This document shows positions 14,696 to 16,514 of a stretch of 16,514 bases of DNA, in pieces. Both the position numbers and the translations under genes were made by a program. The stretch lies in NCBI GenBank assembly GCA_031255275.1, contig JAIRSV010000013.1, positions 1 to 16,514 on the forward strand, given 5' to 3'. The notes beneath the pieces are model-generated. The model was not told where the DNA came from and did not search any database. It worked only from the letters and a program-made list of their open reading frames with translations. How positions within the stretch are numbered: position 1 is the stretch's first letter; each line of letters starts with the position of its first letter. The DNA comes from Proteiniphilum sp. (GTDB taxonomy: Bacteria > Bacteroidota > Bacteroidia > Bacteroidales > Dysgonomonadaceae).

Positions 14696-16077
14696 TCACG
14701 CTCAGAGAAAAACTGGGATACGGATTCGGCGACGCTGCCTCGTCGATGTTCTGGAAACTCTTCAGCATGTACCTCATGTTCTTCTATACCGACATCTTCG
14801 GGATGGAAGCCGCCGTCGTAGGGACAATGTTCCTCATCACACGCGTATGGGACTCATTCCTCGACCCCGTCGCCGGCATCCTCGCTGACCGCATCCGCAC
14901 ACGGTGGGGCAGGTTCAGGCCCTGCATCCTGTTCCTCGCCCTGCCCTTTGCCGTCGCCGGCATCCTCACCTTTCACACCCCCGGCCTCTCGCCCGCAGGC
15001 AAGGTCATATACGCATACGCCACCTGTTCACTGGCGATGATCCTCTATTCGGGCATCAACGTACCCTATGCCGCCCTGCTCGGCGTGATCAGCCCCGAGC
15101 CGAAGGACAGAAACATACTCTCCACCTTTCGCATGTCCTTCGCCTACATCGGAAGTCTCGTGATGCTGCTCCTGTTCATGCCCGCGGTCAACCACTTCAG
15201 CGGCGAGGCCGCCACCCTTCACGATCGCCGGCACGGATGGCTCACAGCCGTCACCCTCACCGCCCTCCTCAGCGCCATCCTGTTCCTGCTCTGCTTCGCC
15301 TTCACCCGCGAACGCGTGAAGCCCGTCGAGGGAAAGCCGGCGCCGCTGAAAAACGACCTCAGAGACCTCCTGAAGAACAGACCCTGGACGATACTTCTCG
15401 GCGCAGGCATATCAGCCCTCCTGTTCAACTCCGTGCGCGACGGCGCCGCCCTCTACTACTTCAAATACTGCGTCCGGGAAGAACTCTTCGGCACCGTCAG
15501 CATCCTCCACATCCCCTTCGTCCTCAGCGGCCTCTACCTCGCCCTCGGGCAGGCCGGCGGTCTGGCAGGCGTCATCCTCGCCGCGCCGCTCAGCAACCGG
15601 ATCGGCAAACGTCGCACCTGCACGGGAGCGATGGCCGTCGCCACACTGCTCAGCCTCCTGTTCTTCATTGCAGACAGCCACAGCCTCACGCTCATATTCA
15701 CCCTTCAAGCCCTGATCAGCCTCTGCGCCGGAAGCATCTTTCCGCTGCTGTGGTCTATGTACGCCGACTGCGCCGACTACTCCGAATACAAGACCGGCAA
15801 CCGTGCCACCGGCCTCCTCTTCAGCACCTCCTCGATGAGTCAGAAGTTAGGCTGGGCCATCGGCACAGCCATGACGGGATGGCTGCTCACCCGCTTCGGC
15901 TTCGCCGCCAATCAGTCCCAGAGTGCGGAAACCCTTCGCGGAATCAAAATGTGTATGAGCCTCATACCGGCCATCGGCGCCCTCCTCTCGGTCATCTTCA
16001 TCCACCTCTACCCGCTGACGGAGAAGAGACTGAAAACCATCACAACCGAACTGGAAAAAAGAAGACTTCGGAGATAA
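14692..16077 (+). CDS. GPH/MelB-type sugar-cation symporter (MFS)
   Basis: This 461-residue membrane protein has about twelve hydrophobic segments and belongs to the glycoside-pentoside-hexuronide:cation symporter family. Diagnostic pieces are the N-terminal EKLGYGFGDAASSMFWKL, then RVWDSFLDPVAGILADR followed by RTRWGRFRP (about 51-77), VPYAALLGVIS with RNILSTFRMSFAYIGS, and a C-terminal SMYADCADYSEYKTGNRATGL. D54 and D58 correspond to the cation-site aspartates D55 and D59 of MelB. It would move small saccharides produced by the upstream uptake system across the inner membrane. It follows the glycan-binding gene by 42 bp on the same strand and probably shares its transcript. Start at 14692 is supported by the family's MxxLREKLGYG start. 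The exact sugar is unknown. Confidence 0.9.
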   Translation: MITLREKLGYGFGDAASSMFWKLFSMYLMFFYTDIFGMEAAVVGTMFLITRVWDSFLDPVAGILADRIRTRWGRFRPCILFLALPFAVAGILTFHTPGLSPAGKVIYAYATCSLAMILYSGINVPYAALLGVISPEPKDRNILSTFRMSFAYIGSLVMLLLFMPAVNHFSGEAATLHDRRHGWLTAVTLTALLSAILFLLCFAFTRERVKPVEGKPAPLKNDLRDLLKNRPWTILLGAGISALLFNSVRDGAALYYFKYCVREELFGTVSILHIPFVLSGLYLALGQAGGLAGVILAAPLSNRIGKRRTCTGAMAVATLLSLLFFIADSHSLTLIFTLQALISLCAGSIFPLLWSMYADCADYSEYKTGNRATGLLFSTSSMSQKLGWAIGTAMTGWLLTRFGFAANQSQSAETLRGIKMCMSLIPAIGALLSVIFIHLYPLTEKRLKTITTELEKRRLRR

Positions 16078-16103
16078 ACCGTCCACCTCCTCCGCGTGAC
16101 AGA

Positions 16104-16514
16104 GACGGCGCTCCCGAAATCACCGGCGGCGCTCCCGAAATCACTGGCGGCGTCCCCGAAATCACTGGCGGCGCTCCCGAAATCACTGGCGGCGTTCCCG
16201 AAATCGCTGGCGGCGTTCCCGAACTCACTGGCGGCGTCCCCGAAATCACTGGCGGCGTCCCCGAAATCACTGGCGGCGCGCCGAAAATCATCCAGGGCGC
16301 GCCGAAAATCACTCAGGGCGCGCCGAAAATCATCCAGGGCGCGCCAAAAATCATTCAGGGCGCGCCAAAAATCATTCGGGGGAGGCCGAAAATCACTCAG
16401 GGCGCGCCAAAAATCATCCAGGGCGCGCCGAAAATCATTCGGGGGACGCCGAAAATCATTCGGGGGAGGCCGAAAATCGTTCGGGGGGCGCCAAAAATCA
16501 TTCGGGGGAGGCCG
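16104..16514. repeat. Tandem array of about 20 units, 21 bp each, running off the window
   Basis: From 16104 the sequence repeats every 21 bp without a length change: 19 full units and a 12-bp partial one at the edge. Each unit has a GC-rich half and a half starting GAAATC, GAAAATC or AAAAATC. Three types appear in order: GGCGGCGCTCCC-like units (16104-16271), then units with GGGCGCGCC (mostly 16272-16439), then GGGGGAGGCC-like units (16440 onward, with one early copy at 16377). An open minus-strand frame crosses part of it only because 21 is a multiple of three. No spacers are present, so it is not a CRISPR array. It begins 27 bp after the symporter stop. Confidence 0.92.

Noticed and set aside
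16040..16312. Minus-strand frame with ISGTPPV repeats
   Set aside because: It is a by-product of a 21-bp period and runs into the antisense of the symporter gene; no start context supports it.

Overview
The window looks like a chromosomal segment from a member of the Bacteroidales (phylum Bacteroidota). The support is an adjacent SusC/SusD pair with a trailing surface glycan-binding lipoprotein, a good match to the Bacteroidota-type promoter (TTTG, 20 nt, TACTTTCG) upstream of susC, lipoproteins whose mature ends are acidic, and little use of classical Shine-Dalgarno sites. The DNA is moderately GC-rich. The genus cannot be fixed from this sequence alone.

Left part (1-943): the 3' end of a gene that resembles a metallophosphoesterase, then about 370 bp with no convincing gene, then a 270-bp noncoding array of 20-21 bp imperfect palindromes (575-844).

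Efflux block (944-7929): an AraC-family regulator on the minus strand is divergent from a tightly packed plus-strand operon. The operon encodes a secreted DUF2147 protein, a lipoprotein membrane-fusion protein, an RND inner-membrane pump and a TolC-type outer-membrane channel. The last three would form a tripartite efflux complex. The regulator is the obvious candidate for controlling it, and two inverted repeats lie in the divergent promoter region.

Intergenic block (7930-8340): a composite repeat element with three related arms, a run of identical 8-bp units, a very long perfect hairpin that probably ends the efflux transcript, and then the susC promoter.

Glycan-uptake block (8341-16077): susC-like, susD-like, a two-IPT-domain surface glycan-binding lipoprotein of the SGBP-B type, and a GPH/MelB-type inner-membrane sugar symporter. 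Together these would capture a glycan at the surface, import oligosaccharides through the outer membrane and carry the products across the inner membrane. No glycoside hydrolase or PUL regulator is present in the window.

Right edge (16078-16514): a second noncoding 21-bp tandem array that runs off the end. It has the same period and the same layout (a GC-rich half followed by an A-tract half) as the left array. The most unusual content of the window is this pair of 21-bp arrays plus the composite palindromic element at 7970-8215.
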